Origin: Bryobacterales bacterium
Lineage (GTDB): Bacteria > Acidobacteriota > Terriglobia > Bryobacterales > Bryobacteraceae
Direction: 5' to 3'
Assembly (NCBI GenBank): GCA_003167255.1
Contig: PMTR01000127.1
Location: 14,215 to 61,668, forward strand
Length of the DNA: 47,454 bases
Under the pieces are notes generated by a model, which saw nothing but the letters and a program-made list of their open reading frames with translations, was not told the origin of the DNA and did no database searches. Of this stretch, positions 19,054 to 27,155 are shown piece by piece (position 1 is the stretch's first letter; each line of letters begins with the position of its first letter). The position numbers were made by a program, and so were the translations under genes.

Positions 19054-19562
19054 TAGAGTCGTACCAGTACCGTGAGATTGGCGCCCGGATTCGTCTGTCC
19101 CACCGACGTAACCGCCGCCGTAACCTGTGCTCCCATGGTCAGGGGAGACAGCGTATTGCCATTGACACTGGTGGAGAGCGTCGCTCCAGGCTGAAACGTC
19201 AGCGCACAGTACAATGCGCCGTTCACGTTCACCTGCACCTGGACCACCGAATCCGCCGCCGTTCCCAGAACCGCGTATACGTCACGCACCGCGTGCGACG
19301 CTTCCATCACAATCGGTGGTGCCACGCACTGTTCCACCGCCAGGTATCCATCCACCTGGATCGAGTACTGCCCGCCCGAAAGCGTACGCAGCCCGTTGTC
19401 ATCGTTGTGGGTCAGGTTAATCGCGGCTGTCGTGCTGTTTCCTACGTCGTTGGTCACGAACAACTCCGCACATGCCACGCGCACGTCCGGCAGTGCCACC
19501 GGATAGCTCCAGTTCCCGCAATACGGGCTGCCAAAAAAGTTCGCGGGAAATGGCGCGATCAC
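19053..19562 (-). pseudogene. Frameshifted C-terminal part of the tail hub protein
   Basis: The frame opens at 19619 and encodes THAAAAAVYHLASQTV, then residues resembling the conserved end of phage hub proteins (APFPANFFGSPYCGNW, LPDVRVACAELFVTND, GNSTTAAINLTH), up to the stop at 19053. It carries straight on from the domain that the 19417-22974 gene is reading (ARGIDGTTAARNEEA) but one base out of frame. Only a GTG at 19562 with no good ribosome-binding site could start it alone, giving 169 residues. The simplest reading is one hub gene broken by an indel of one base (or 1 mod 3) near 19587-19640. A real split protein cannot be excluded. Confidence 0.6.
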
Positions 19563-22500
19563 CGTCTGGCTCGCCAGGTGGTAAACCGCCGCCGCCGCCG
19601 CGTGGGTGGCCCAGGTGGATCACAACGAGGGAGGCTTCCTCGTTCCGGGCCGCGGTCGTGCCGTCGATCCCGCGCGCCACGCTGTACTCGGCGCCGCCGT
19701 TCTCGACCGCCGTCACTCGAAGGATCTCGCCGTCGATTTCGAGAGTGCTCCCCACCACCGCCGGACCTGCCGCCCCCAAGGTCAGCGTCTGGTCACCCGC
19801 TCCCATGGCGCTTGCCAGCAAAGTTGTGGGCGTGCCCAGCAGTTCATTCCAGTAGTACAGAGTCAGTGTGCCCGAAGAAATCGAACTCGTATTCGTCAGG
19901 TCGGTGAATGAAACGCCGCTCAATACCGCGGAGCCGCCGGCCGTTCCCGGGCCCATTCCGAAGAACGGCTGCGGCGGCACTTGCGTGTCGGCTTCGCCCG
20001 AGCCTCCAATCGTCCAACGCGTTACCGTCGAGAGCTCCGGGGAACACTCCACATCGTTGACGTTGGCCGAGCGCCCGGTAATCTGCACCACCTCGCCCGA
20101 CCGGTTGGGAATCGCAAACTGCACCGGGCTGCTCTTGGCCACCGCGCCGAAATGCCACCCCGCCTCGGCCACCGTGAAGAAACTGGTTGCGCCCGGCTCA
20201 ACGGTCCACGGCGGGGAAACCGTTAAGCTCGTCGCGTCGTTCGCCGTTACCGTGCGCTCCTGCCCTGCGCCTGTGCCGCGGGTGATCCGCGCCGTCATCC
20301 CGCGGTAACCGTTCGCCGCCATCTGCAGCGTTCCGTTTGCCACCGAAGCGGGCGTATGCGCGGTCACCGCAATTTCCGGCTGCAGTTCCGAGCGCCAGTA
20401 GAAATTGGCGTGATCGAAATTCGCATCGGGCGGCGCTATCAACTGATCGGCAAGACCCGTATCGGTGAACTGCGCATCGAGCGGTTGGTTCGAGGCGATT
20501 CGGAACATCTGTGCCGGTGTCGTGCCCCGATACACATGAAAAGCCGCGGTCCCCGATGCAAAGCTCAGGCCGGTCAGCGTCACGGAGCTGCCGTCGTTCA
20601 CCAACGCCGCGCGCACCAGGAAAGATAGCGGGCTTTCGTCGCCCGCGCTGTCCTCGCCGGAAACGGCATAGTACAGCGTCTGCCCGCCCTGCAATGTTCC
20701 GCCGCTGCCAACCGCCGGTGAAAGATTCAAGAGCGGCATCCCAGGTCCGGCGCCCACAGCGATGGCCGGTGGTACGAAACTGACCGTCACGCTCGTCTCT
20801 ACCGTGCCATCGCTACTCGCGGTCGCCGTCTCCTCCAATCCAAACTGAATGTTGCCATTGGCGTCCAGCACGCTGCCCACCAGGGGCCGCGGCACGCCCA
20901 CTGCGGAGTTGCCGCCCTGGCTCGTTCCCGATCCCGAGGTTACCTGCCCGTTGGTGTCGTCGTACCAGGCATCGTCGTGGATCTGCGCCGTGATCGTCGT
21001 CGTCCGGTAGTTGGTTGCCGGCGAAATCTTCAAAACCCGGAACGGCTGGCGGTTCAGTCCTTCCTTCTGGTACGTCACCGTGATCAGGTCGCCAGGCCGG
21101 ACTCCGAATACCTTTATGCTCGTCTGAAACTCGATGTAGGTATTCCCGTGAATCGATTTGTCGAGGTTGAATTTCAGCATCCGCGCCGCCTGATCGTACT
21201 GCGGCAGCCCCAGCGCCATCAGCGTCGAGGAAACCTCCTGCCCCACCAGCGCGATATCGTCCGCGTCTACCATCTCGTAGCTGTCCTGCTGGTAACCGTT
21301 GAGCGCATCCTGAAACTCCACCGTCAGGCGGTTCGGAGTGTCGGCGATGCTGCGCGATGTCAGGGTCACGCTCGGTTCCCCGTTCGCCTTCCGCAGAATG
21401 CCGGAGAACCCAGTGCTGCCGTCCCCGAATTCGTAGCTCGGCCACCCGCCATTGAGCGGCTCCGTGCTGTTCGACCCCACCGCTTTGGTCGGCATCTGCA
21501 GCGCCGCCGTATTTTCCACGTTGAGCTGCAGCGCGCCGCCGGCTTCATAGGTCAGGTACAGCCGCGCGCAAGTGCGGACGCCTCGCACCAGGTCGCCCGC
21601 GCTGCGCCGGTTCTGCAGCACCAGATTGCATTGAAAACGCGGCAGGGAGATCGTGTTCCCGTTCGGGTCGATGACGTTGATCGCTTCATCGCAATACGCC
21701 GCCGTCCGCGCGAAGCTGGCGATGTCGATTTCCGCCGCCGCCCAGCCGCTCCGCCGCAGCACGTCCAGTAGGATCCACGCCGGGTTGCTGGAAAACTGGT
21801 CGCTGCTGTAAGTCCCGTCCGCGCCGTAGACCGGCACCAACAAACCCTGTACCAGCACTTTTACACTGGGCAGCGAGTCCCCGTTATTGAGCTGGTTCGG
21901 AACCACCACCGACAGGTACGCCATGCTGCCGTACGGATCGCCGGCCGGATTCCCGCTGGCGTCCGTGAAGTTGGGGTCGAGGCAGCCATCCCGCGTTCCC
22001 AACGTCTCGATGTTGTACCAGCCCGAGCCCGTCATATTCTGTCCGTTGACGCCTCGCGGAATCTCCACTCCGCTCACCAGCACCGTCAGCACGTCTTGCA
22101 TCTGCCCGATGCCCAACAGCACCTCCATGCGGGTCAGGTTTCCGTCGTTGCGCGCAAATACCACGTCCGGCGCACACCAGGCCGTGCCGTATACCATCGG
22201 CACATAGTCGTTGTAACGTGCCTGGTTGACGGACAGGTTGGATGCCGTCCAGTCCTTGCCGTATCCGCGCACTTCGATCACCGGAGGCACAAACTCGAGG
22301 CCGCCGAATCTCGTGAACATTCCTCGCGCCTGGCAATCGGAACGCGTGTACCCGCACGTCGTGTACGGCTCGCCGCCGTTCATGCTCCCGCTGCCTCCGG
22401 CAATGTCTGGCGAGTAGCCGCAGCGGTAATACATCGAGTACTTGCCGTTGGCTCCGCCGCTCAAGGCTTCTGCCCGTTGATCCGCCGTCGCCGGAAAGTC

Positions 22501-22974
22501 CCACGGGCAGCGGCGCTGGATGCGCACTTCCGGCAGCATGAGCCGTTGCAGGTTCATCCGGTTGTTGGCCGTCAACCGGAAAGTCGCTTCCTGGATCTGG
22601 TCCGGCGGGTTGCAGATCCCCTGGAACACCACCGCCGCGTCCGTCAGCGGAGCGTTGTTGCGCAGATCGTAGAACAGGAAGCTCACCGTCAGTACCGCGC
22701 CCTTCCAGCCGCACGAGCGCTCGATCTCCGAAAAGTGCGAATCGGCGTTGGCCAGCACAACCGAAATACGCGGGCTGCCGTCAACCCCCTGGTCGGAGGC
22801 CGTCTGGATGTCGAACGCGCTGTGCTGCAACACGCGCGCCGCGTATGCCGTCTGTCCCACGGTCACTGCATGGGTGCTCCAGCTTTCAAGCTGCCCGTTG
22901 CACAGCCTGCAGTCGAACACCATCAGCGGCGTATCCACTACCGCCTGTTCTTTGAGATCAGAGATGGCTTGCAT
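19417..22974 (-). CDS. Tail tip/hub protein, L-J fusion with probable Fe-S site
   Basis: A large tail hub protein, 1185 residues as read. The N-terminal 230 residues resemble phage tail tip protein L and GTA-type tail proteins. Four cysteines, C156, C185, C207 and C214 (RRCPW, YRCGYS, TCGYTRSDC), precede RFGG; the last pair has the C-x6-C spacing of lambda gpL, which binds a [4Fe-4S] cluster. From about 230 to 700 it looks like the J-type hub core (SSNPAWILLDVLRRSGW). Beta-sandwich modules follow, one with TLYYAVSGEDSAGDESPLS and FHVYRGTTP. The last 50 or so residues, after about VVIHLG, are out-of-frame reading of the next segment. It overlaps the upstream gene by 17 bases. Confidence 0.75.
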   Translation of the reverse strand: MQAISDLKEQAVVDTPLMVFDCRLCNGQLESWSTHAVTVGQTAYAARVLQHSAFDIQTASDQGVDGSPRISVVLANADSHFSEIERSCGWKGAVLTVSFLFYDLRNNAPLTDAAVVFQGICNPPDQIQEATFRLTANNRMNLQRLMLPEVRIQRRCPWDFPATADQRAEALSGGANGKYSMYYRCGYSPDIAGGSGSMNGGEPYTTCGYTRSDCQARGMFTRFGGLEFVPPVIEVRGYGKDWTASNLSVNQARYNDYVPMVYGTAWCAPDVVFARNDGNLTRMEVLLGIGQMQDVLTVLVSGVEIPRGVNGQNMTGSGWYNIETLGTRDGCLDPNFTDASGNPAGDPYGSMAYLSVVVPNQLNNGDSLPSVKVLVQGLLVPVYGADGTYSSDQFSSNPAWILLDVLRRSGWAAAEIDIASFARTAAYCDEAINVIDPNGNTISLPRFQCNLVLQNRRSAGDLVRGVRTCARLYLTYEAGGALQLNVENTAALQMPTKAVGSNSTEPLNGGWPSYEFGDGSTGFSGILRKANGEPSVTLTSRSIADTPNRLTVEFQDALNGYQQDSYEMVDADDIALVGQEVSSTLMALGLPQYDQAARMLKFNLDKSIHGNTYIEFQTSIKVFGVRPGDLITVTYQKEGLNRQPFRVLKISPATNYRTTTITAQIHDDAWYDDTNGQVTSGSGTSQGGNSAVGVPRPLVGSVLDANGNIQFGLEETATASSDGTVETSVTVSFVPPAIAVGAGPGMPLLNLSPAVGSGGTLQGGQTLYYAVSGEDSAGDESPLSFLVRAALVNDGSSVTLTGLSFASGTAAFHVYRGTTPAQMFRIASNQPLDAQFTDTGLADQLIAPPDANFDHANFYWRSELQPEIAVTAHTPASVANGTLQMAANGYRGMTARITRGTGAGQERTVTANDATSLTVSPPWTVEPGATSFFTVAEAGWHFGAVAKSSPVQFAIPNRSGEVVQITGRSANVNDVECSPELSTVTRWTIGGSGEADTQVPPQPFFGMGPGTAGGSAVLSGVSFTDLTNTSSISSGTLTLYYWNELLGTPTTLLASAMGAGDQTLTLGAAGPAVVGSTLEIDGEILRVTAVENGGAEYSVARGIDGTTAARNEEASLVVIHLGHPRGGGGGLPPGEPDGDRAISRELFWQPVLRELELSGGTAGRARGMCGVVRDQRRRKQHDSRD

Positions 22975-23740
22975 AAATGATATTCACCGTGGCGGAATGA
23001 TTATTCACGTCCTCCGTCGTGAAGGTGAGCGTATCGTCGCGCAAGCGCGCGGCTTCATAGACGCCCCCCGTGGTACTTGCTTTGTACTTGGAAGGAGCGG
23101 CCTGCGGCTCCGCCTGCAACCCGTACACATTGATGGCCGCCCCGGCCGGGAGTTCCAACCCGAGCACGATTGACTGCGCTGACGCGTCTCCGCTTCCCGT
23201 GAATGCGATGCGATTCCAACCCGCCTGGACTGGTTTTGTGGAACGGTTCGCTCCGATCAACATCGTCACGGTTGTGGCCGCGGCCGCTTGGACCCACGCG
23301 CTGAGACAGAACAGGTATCCTCCCGGCGCCGCCAGCGTCTGCGTGATGCTCTGCGCACCGGTGCCGGAGTTCGTTAATTGCCAGGCGTTAATCCCGCCCG
23401 CGGGGTCGGCCACGCCTCCGTTCTTGGCGAGGAAAGAGCCGAGGCTCCACACCGCGTTCTCCAGGTGGTCGCTCCACGCGAAGAGATTGCCGGCCGGATC
23501 GAGGAAAGTGAAGCCGTTGAGCGTTCCTTCCGCCGCCGCGAAGAACTGCTGGAGCGCCACCAGTTCGCCGTCGCTCAGTCCGGCGTACTGCAACTGCCAC
23601 TCGTTCAGTAAACCGTTTGGGTCGGCCAGCTTGATGACGCTTCCATCGGCCGCGGTGTTCATCACGGTCCGCCGGCGCCGTCGCTTCAGAATCGGAAACT
23701 GGCTCAGCGCCCCGGTTGTCAATTGTGGGTATACAAGCAT
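22958..23740 (-). CDS. Distal tail protein-like, with added C-terminal domain
   Basis: A 260-residue protein. Its first 90 residues parallel the gene just upstream: a hydrophobic ALSQFPI start, then LLNEWQLQYAGLSDGELVALQQFFAAAEGTLNGFTFLDPAGN, which matches the DESEMAAIEQFFADNQGQFGSFAFTDPWDG segment of its neighbour. This is the pattern of DUF2460-like or distal tail (Dit) proteins at the tail tube-hub interface. Residues 100-230 add a jelly-roll-like domain (SLGSFLAKN ... YLFCLSAWVQAAAATTVTM ... GWNRIAFTGSG) of a kind used for carbohydrate binding. The role as an adaptor between tube and hub is inference from order and resemblance. Confidence 0.65.
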   Translation of the reverse strand: MLVYPQLTTGALSQFPILKRRRRRTVMNTAADGSVIKLADPNGLLNEWQLQYAGLSDGELVALQQFFAAAEGTLNGFTFLDPAGNLFAWSDHLENAVWSLGSFLAKNGGVADPAGGINAWQLTNSGTGAQSITQTLAAPGGYLFCLSAWVQAAAATTVTMLIGANRSTKPVQAGWNRIAFTGSGDASAQSIVLGLELPAGAAINVYGLQAEPQAAPSKYKASTTGGVYEAARLRDDTLTFTTEDVNNHSATVNIIYASHL

Positions 23741-23744
23741 GCGT

Positions 23745-24104
23745 CTATCCCCGGTTCTCCACCACCGTCAGCGATGTCGTGCCGCGCATTTCTGCCTGCC
23801 AGGTCAAATCCAATTCGTCGCTCGCCAGGCTGCAATCCGGGTGTACCGTCCCATCCCACGGATCGGTAAACGCGAAGCTGCCGAACTGGCCCTGGTTATC
23901 GGCAAAGAACTGCTCGATCGCCGCCATTTCGCTCTCGTCCAGCTCGTTGAGCTTGATGATCCAGCGATCGAGCGGCCCGGCGGAATCGCGATACCGTTGC
24001 TCCGTACCGTCCAGGAATCGCAGCGCCTGGTTCTGATACCGCGCCGTCTTCGACGCCGGGTACTGCGCCACGGCGCTCGTCTTGAGCGTGGGAAAGGTCG
24101 CCAT
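23745..24104 (-). CDS. Distal tail protein-like (short paralogue)
   Basis: A 119-residue protein between the tape measure and a longer paralogue. It opens MATFPTLKTSAVAQYPASKT and has the family core WIIKLNELDESEMAAIEQFF followed by FGSFAFTDPWDGTVHPDC. The pattern is that of DUF2460-like tail proteins, which sit where the tube meets the baseplate. The ATG overlaps nothing but lies one base after the tape measure stop. Duplicated distal tail genes side by side suggest two stacked rings or a partly redundant copy. Confidence 0.6.
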   Translation of the reverse strand: MATFPTLKTSAVAQYPASKTARYQNQALRFLDGTEQRYRDSAGPLDRWIIKLNELDESEMAAIEQFFADNQGQFGSFAFTDPWDGTVHPDCSLASDELDLTWQAEMRGTTSLTVVENRG

Positions 24105-24105
24105 A

Positions 24106-24789
24106 TCAGAGGTCGCTCACCACGTCGTTTATCGAACTCATATTCAGCATGGCGTTGCGGACCGCTTGCGCAATCTCGCTGCTGTGATCCAGGAACGATT
24201 GCGAATCCATCGCCTGCACGTTCACGGTGATCTGCGACGCTGGCCACGCCGGCGCCGCCGCCACCGGCGCCGCCGACGGCGAGGCTGGCGACGGCGAGGC
24301 TGGCAACGGCGAGGCCGCCGGCGGCGAGTCTGGCGACGGCGCCGACGAGGCCGTCGGCGACCAAGCCGGCGCCCCACCGTACGGCCTCGGCGTGCCCATT
24401 TGGTCGTAATCCATGTCGCTCGTTCCGCTGCCGGTGTCCGCGCCCTCGAAGTCGATCTTGTCCGGCATCGCGTATTTGGTCAGCGGGGCGGGCGTGCTGT
24501 CGCCGCCGCTGAACAGGCCGATCAGCCCGGTCACCAGCGGGATCACCCCGAGCCCGCTCTCCAACACCGTGGTGGCAATGGATAACGCCTCGCTCGCCGC
24601 GCTCTGCGGCGCGTTCGAACTGGTTTCCGCGGAGTCTTGGGGCGAGGTTCCGCTCATTTGCTGCGTTACCCCCTGCAGCGATTCCGCCAGTTCGTCGCTG
24701 GCGCTGGCGATCGGTTCCAGGGCTTCTGCCTGGCTGCCGGCTGCATTCGAGAAAACATCATAGAGTATGTCTTGTGTTGTGCTGGCCAT
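24106..24789 (-). CDS. Very short tape measure protein
   Basis: A 227-residue protein in the tape measure position, between the chaperone pair and the distal tail genes. It has an N-terminal helical part, a hydrophobic stretch (VLESGLGVIPLVTGLIGLF, residues 75-95), a Pro/Ala/Ser-rich linker of PASPS repeats and a C-terminus (ITVNVQAMDSQSFLDHSSEI) of the type that ends many tape measure proteins. Tape measures set tail length at about 1.5 angstroms per residue, so this predicts a tail of only about 35 nm. The ATG at 24789 with GGAG upstream is preferred over the TTG at 24807. Its start lies inside the frameshifted chaperone gene. Confidence 0.7.
   Translation of the reverse strand: MASTTQDILYDVFSNAAGSQAEALEPIASASDELAESLQGVTQQMSGTSPQDSAETSSNAPQSAASEALSIATTVLESGLGVIPLVTGLIGLFSGGDSTPAPLTKYAMPDKIDFEGADTGSGTSDMDYDQMGTPRPYGGAPAWSPTASSAPSPDSPPAASPLPASPSPASPSAAPVAAAPAWPASQITVNVQAMDSQSFLDHSSEIAQAVRNAMLNMSSINDVVSDL
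24275..24349. repeat. 15-base tandem repeat inside the tape measure gene
   Basis: Five units of 15 bases; 24275-24289 and 24290-24304 are identical (GACGGCGAGGCTGGC) and the other three are degenerate. The period is a multiple of three and encodes PASPS-like repeats, so copy changes would lengthen or shorten the protein without breaking the frame. Confidence 0.75.
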
Positions 24790-25108
24790 CTTCCATCTCC
24801 GCCGCAAGCGCCTTTTCTAAAATGACGAATGCCTCTACCTGCCGCGCGCTCAGCCCTTCCCAGCCCAGTGCTCGCAGGCGCCGCCGCACCAGGAACTCTT
24901 CCACCAGGCTCTGGCTCTCCGCCGTGATCGTCGACTTCGGACACGTTTCCAGCGCGATGTGCTTGCGCGCCCACACCGGCGCCACTTGCTTTCGTTCTCC
25001 ACGCGGCAGCCATCCGCAGCCCCGCTTCTTTTCCAGGCCGGATCTCCGGCAGATATCGCACTTCCAACCGGCCTGGTTGGACAACTGAAAATGGAAGGCG
25101 ACGATCAG
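24758..25108 (-). CDS. Tail assembly chaperone, frameshift extension (T part of G-T)
   Basis: This frame has no convincing start of its own: the first in-frame initiator is a TTG at 25084. It is open back through the A AAA AAC heptamer at the end of the upstream chaperone gene, and a -1 shift there continues directly into it, adding LIVAFHFQLSNQAGWKCDIC and so on. The full product would be 237 residues (121 + 116). The extension has a Cys motif (CDICRRSGLEKKRGC) that could bind zinc and a helical C-terminal half. In lambda-like phages the shorter protein (G) and the frameshifted G-T product both help the tube assemble around the tape measure. Its 3' end overlaps the tape measure start by 32 bases. 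Confidence 0.75.
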   Translation of the reverse strand: MIVAFHFQLSNQAGWKCDICRRSGLEKKRGCGWLPRGERKQVAPVWARKHIALETCPKSTITAESQSLVEEFLVRRRLRALGWEGLSARQVEAFVILEKALAAEMEDGQHNTRHTL

Positions 25109-25114
25109 TTTTTT
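25063..25114 (-). promoter_or_regulatory. Programmed -1 ribosomal frameshift site
   Basis: The heptamer A AAA AAC (25114-25108) lies exactly in frame as CGA AAA AAC, followed at once by the TGA stop of the first chaperone gene. After slippage the next codon is CTG, in the frame of the second part. A perfect 7-bp hairpin (TCCAACC 25081-25075, GGTTGGA 25069-25063, loop of 5) begins 26 bases downstream, farther than the usual 5-9, so it may or may not be the stimulator. The arrangement matches the G/G-T frameshift conserved in tailed phages. Confidence 0.8.
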
Positions 25115-25470
25115 CGTTCGGCCCCGTTGAGTCCCGTCTCCGCCCTCACGGCCGTCAGCGCTTCCCGAAAAAGGTCTTCCGGACCCGCTTCGGCCAGTAA
25201 TTCCGGCGTGGCCTCGACGCCGTCCAGTTCGAGGCCGGATACCGCTCGCAAACCCCAGGTGAGGTACAGGCGGTCGATTTCCACCTGGAGCAGGGCCGCG
25301 TCCATCTTCTCGCCGGGTTCCGGGCCAGCCTCCAGAAACTCCATGCGGCCGGCCAGTTCCCGCACCCGCCGCATCAGCTCCGTGCGCCTGCCGAACGACA
25401 TTCGGGCGACCGTGTATGAAACACCGCTCGCCACGCGCGATTCCACCACCGAGACGCTTTCGTAGTTCAT
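25105..25470 (-). CDS. Tail assembly chaperone (G part)
   Basis: A 121-residue, strongly helical protein starting at the ATG at 25470 (MNYESVSVVESRVASG). It lies between the tail tube and tape measure genes, the position of the lambda G gene. The sequence has a short beta start, then FGRRTELMRRVRELAGRME and two more helices. Its last codons contain the slippery A AAA AAC heptamer directly before the stop, so a fraction of ribosomes should make the longer G-T product. The frame upstream of 25470 overlaps the tail tube gene and is Arg-rich, so that longer start is rejected. Confidence 0.78.
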   Translation of the reverse strand: MNYESVSVVESRVASGVSYTVARMSFGRRTELMRRVRELAGRMEFLEAGPEPGEKMDAALLQVEIDRLYLTWGLRAVSGLELDGVEATPELLAEAGPEDLFREALTAVRAETGLNGAERKN

Positions 25471-25474
25471 GGCC

Positions 25475-26653
25475 CTATCCGAACGCCACGGCGATTTCGT
25501 CGTCGACGGTTCCCTGCGCGCGCGACGGCTGGAACTTCCACTGCAACCGGTTCTTGCTGTCATCGAACTCCGGCACCACCGGGATCACGCTCTTAAGGTA
25601 GACTCCCATAAGCTGTCCCGGTGCATCGCCCAACTGGAACATCACGCTGATGGGCGATTGCTGGCGCGCCGCCTGATAGAGCGCCGCTGTGTTGCTGTCA
25701 TCCTGGCTGTAGAGTTCGAAGGTGGCCGTCGCGCTGCGCTGTCCCGGAGAGATGGCCCGCGGCAAACTGGAGCCGAACTCATTGGTGCGCGCATCCAGAG
25801 CGTTCTTCAATACGATGGAAGCTTTGGTGACCGTGAAAAACTGCGCCGCCGAAGTGCCCAGCCACGCCTCCCCCAGGTTGCCGGGTACGATCGAGTAGTC
25901 GAACGAACCCAGCGCCGGTTCCGCCGGGAAACTGGTAAGCTGTTGCGCCACTCCCGTGCCTGACCCCACGCTGCTGCTGTCCACCACGTCCTGCGCCAGT
26001 CCCTTGAACTGGAATTCGTGGTAATCGCCGTTCACATCGATTGTCAGTTGGTCCACCGCCGCCCCGCACAGGAGCCGCTGCACCGCAGTTGCAGGACTCC
26101 AGTAATCGAAGATCCCAACGCTGGGCAATTCGGTTGCGGGCACATAGGTGATGGCCGGGGCCACCGTCGCGCCAGCCACCGGAAGCGTTGTAAACGGCGC
26201 GTTCAGTTGCACATTCTGGGCATCCACGATCGCCGCCGCGAATCGGATCTCGCCGCCGCATGTCACGGCCTGCCCGGCGCTCAGTCCATGCGCTGCCGCG
26301 AACCCCAGCCGGCCGCCCGCCGTACTGGATGCCACCGAGCCGCCCGCAAACATCAGCGGTTCGCCGCCCAGCGCGGCCTGAAACAGAGGCCCGTAACCCG
26401 GCCCGCCGCCGCTGGTTTGCCAGGAGGTCAGGTAAGTTTGCAACTCGAAATTGGTGCGGCGTCTGCCGCCTATCGGCAGGCCCGCAAACGTGCGGCTGCC
26501 GGTCTTGTCCTTGCGGGTGGCTACGTCGAGTTGCTGCTGCACAGTCAGCTTGACGGCCGGTATCCGATTGCCGGACGTGATCGTTGGGACCTGTCCATAC
26601 GCGCTTTCCAGCGCTGTGTAGAATCGGTTCGCGTTAGAGGAAATGTAGGCCAT
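25475..26653 (-). CDS. Tail tube protein
   Basis: A 392-residue, beta-rich protein just before the chaperone pair, where siphophage tube genes sit. It starts MAYISSNANRFYTALESAYG, typical of tube proteins, then has a conserved RRTNFELQTYLTSW strand and repeated beta segments such as LTIDVNGDYHEFQFKG and RSATATFELYSQDDSN. The length is near twice that of a minimal tube subunit, so it may be a fused double copy or have an added surface domain (about residues 105-165, an Ala/Gly-rich insertion). No sheath gene accompanies it, so the tail is predicted to be non-contractile. The ATG follows the previous stop by one base. Confidence 0.7.
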   Translation of the reverse strand: MAYISSNANRFYTALESAYGQVPTITSGNRIPAVKLTVQQQLDVATRKDKTGSRTFAGLPIGGRRRTNFELQTYLTSWQTSGGGPGYGPLFQAALGGEPLMFAGGSVASSTAGGRLGFAAAHGLSAGQAVTCGGEIRFAAAIVDAQNVQLNAPFTTLPVAGATVAPAITYVPATELPSVGIFDYWSPATAVQRLLCGAAVDQLTIDVNGDYHEFQFKGLAQDVVDSSSVGSGTGVAQQLTSFPAEPALGSFDYSIVPGNLGEAWLGTSAAQFFTVTKASIVLKNALDARTNEFGSSLPRAISPGQRSATATFELYSQDDSNTAALYQAARQQSPISVMFQLGDAPGQLMGVYLKSVIPVVPEFDDSKNRLQWKFQPSRAQGTVDDEIAVAFG

Positions 26654-26654
26654 A

Positions 26655-27155
26655 TCAGTTTTTACTCACTCCCATCTCAAAGGTGATCTTGGCTATCTGA
26701 ATGAAATTCTTGCCGCCGTGCTTCACGGCTCCGAACGCTACCTGGTATTCGCCGGCGTAAAAGTCGCCGTCGCCCCAATCGCCGCGATTGGCTGCCAGAA
26801 CCTGCATCACCGCGTCGGCATAGAGCTCCAGGTTGTCTTGCAGTCCGTCCAGCCGATCCTGCGAATGACGAAGTTCAATTGCCATCTGGACGGTGCCGGA
26901 AAAACTGCGAAATTTTTCCGCCAGGCTGTTGCTGATTTTTTCGCAGTACACATTCAACGATGGGTACTGCATGGTGTTGCTGAGGGCCGCCACGTCGGGC
27001 GCTGCGTTTTGCGAGCGCACTTGCGCCGGGCTGAAGGAGCTCGGCGCGGCCACGCTCCCCTGCGTGAGCGCGGCCAGCACGGAGTTCACGCCCGCTGGGC
27101 CGGTGATCCGTTGCAGCACTTTCGCCGAAATCGCGCTTCCAATCGTTGTAGCCAT
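26655..27155 (-). CDS. Tail terminator/completion protein candidate
   Basis: A 166-residue protein located just before the tail tube gene, where tail terminator or head-tail completion genes lie. Its middle is helical with a beta-rich C-terminus (YQVAFGAVKHGGKNFIQIAKITFEMG). The segment LEKFRSFSGTVQMAIELRHSQDRLDGLQDNLELYADAV resembles ligand-binding or tail-terminator helix-strand patterns only loosely. The ATG at 27155 overlaps the previous stop (TGATG) with a purine-rich AGAGGGG upstream. The assignment rests on gene order, so it is tentative. Confidence 0.55.
   Translation of the reverse strand: MATTIGSAISAKVLQRITGPAGVNSVLAALTQGSVAAPSSFSPAQVRSQNAAPDVAALSNTMQYPSLNVYCEKISNSLAEKFRSFSGTVQMAIELRHSQDRLDGLQDNLELYADAVMQVLAANRGDWGDGDFYAGEYQVAFGAVKHGGKNFIQIAKITFEMGVSKN

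Noticed and set aside
19560-19640. Programmed frameshift in the hub gene
   Set aside because: The change needed is +1, no slippery heptamer is present, and phage hubs are not known to use one; an indel is more likely.
24230-24400. CRISPR-like array
   Set aside because: The repeats here are 15-base, contiguous, in frame and coding; there are no spacers or cas genes anywhere in the window.
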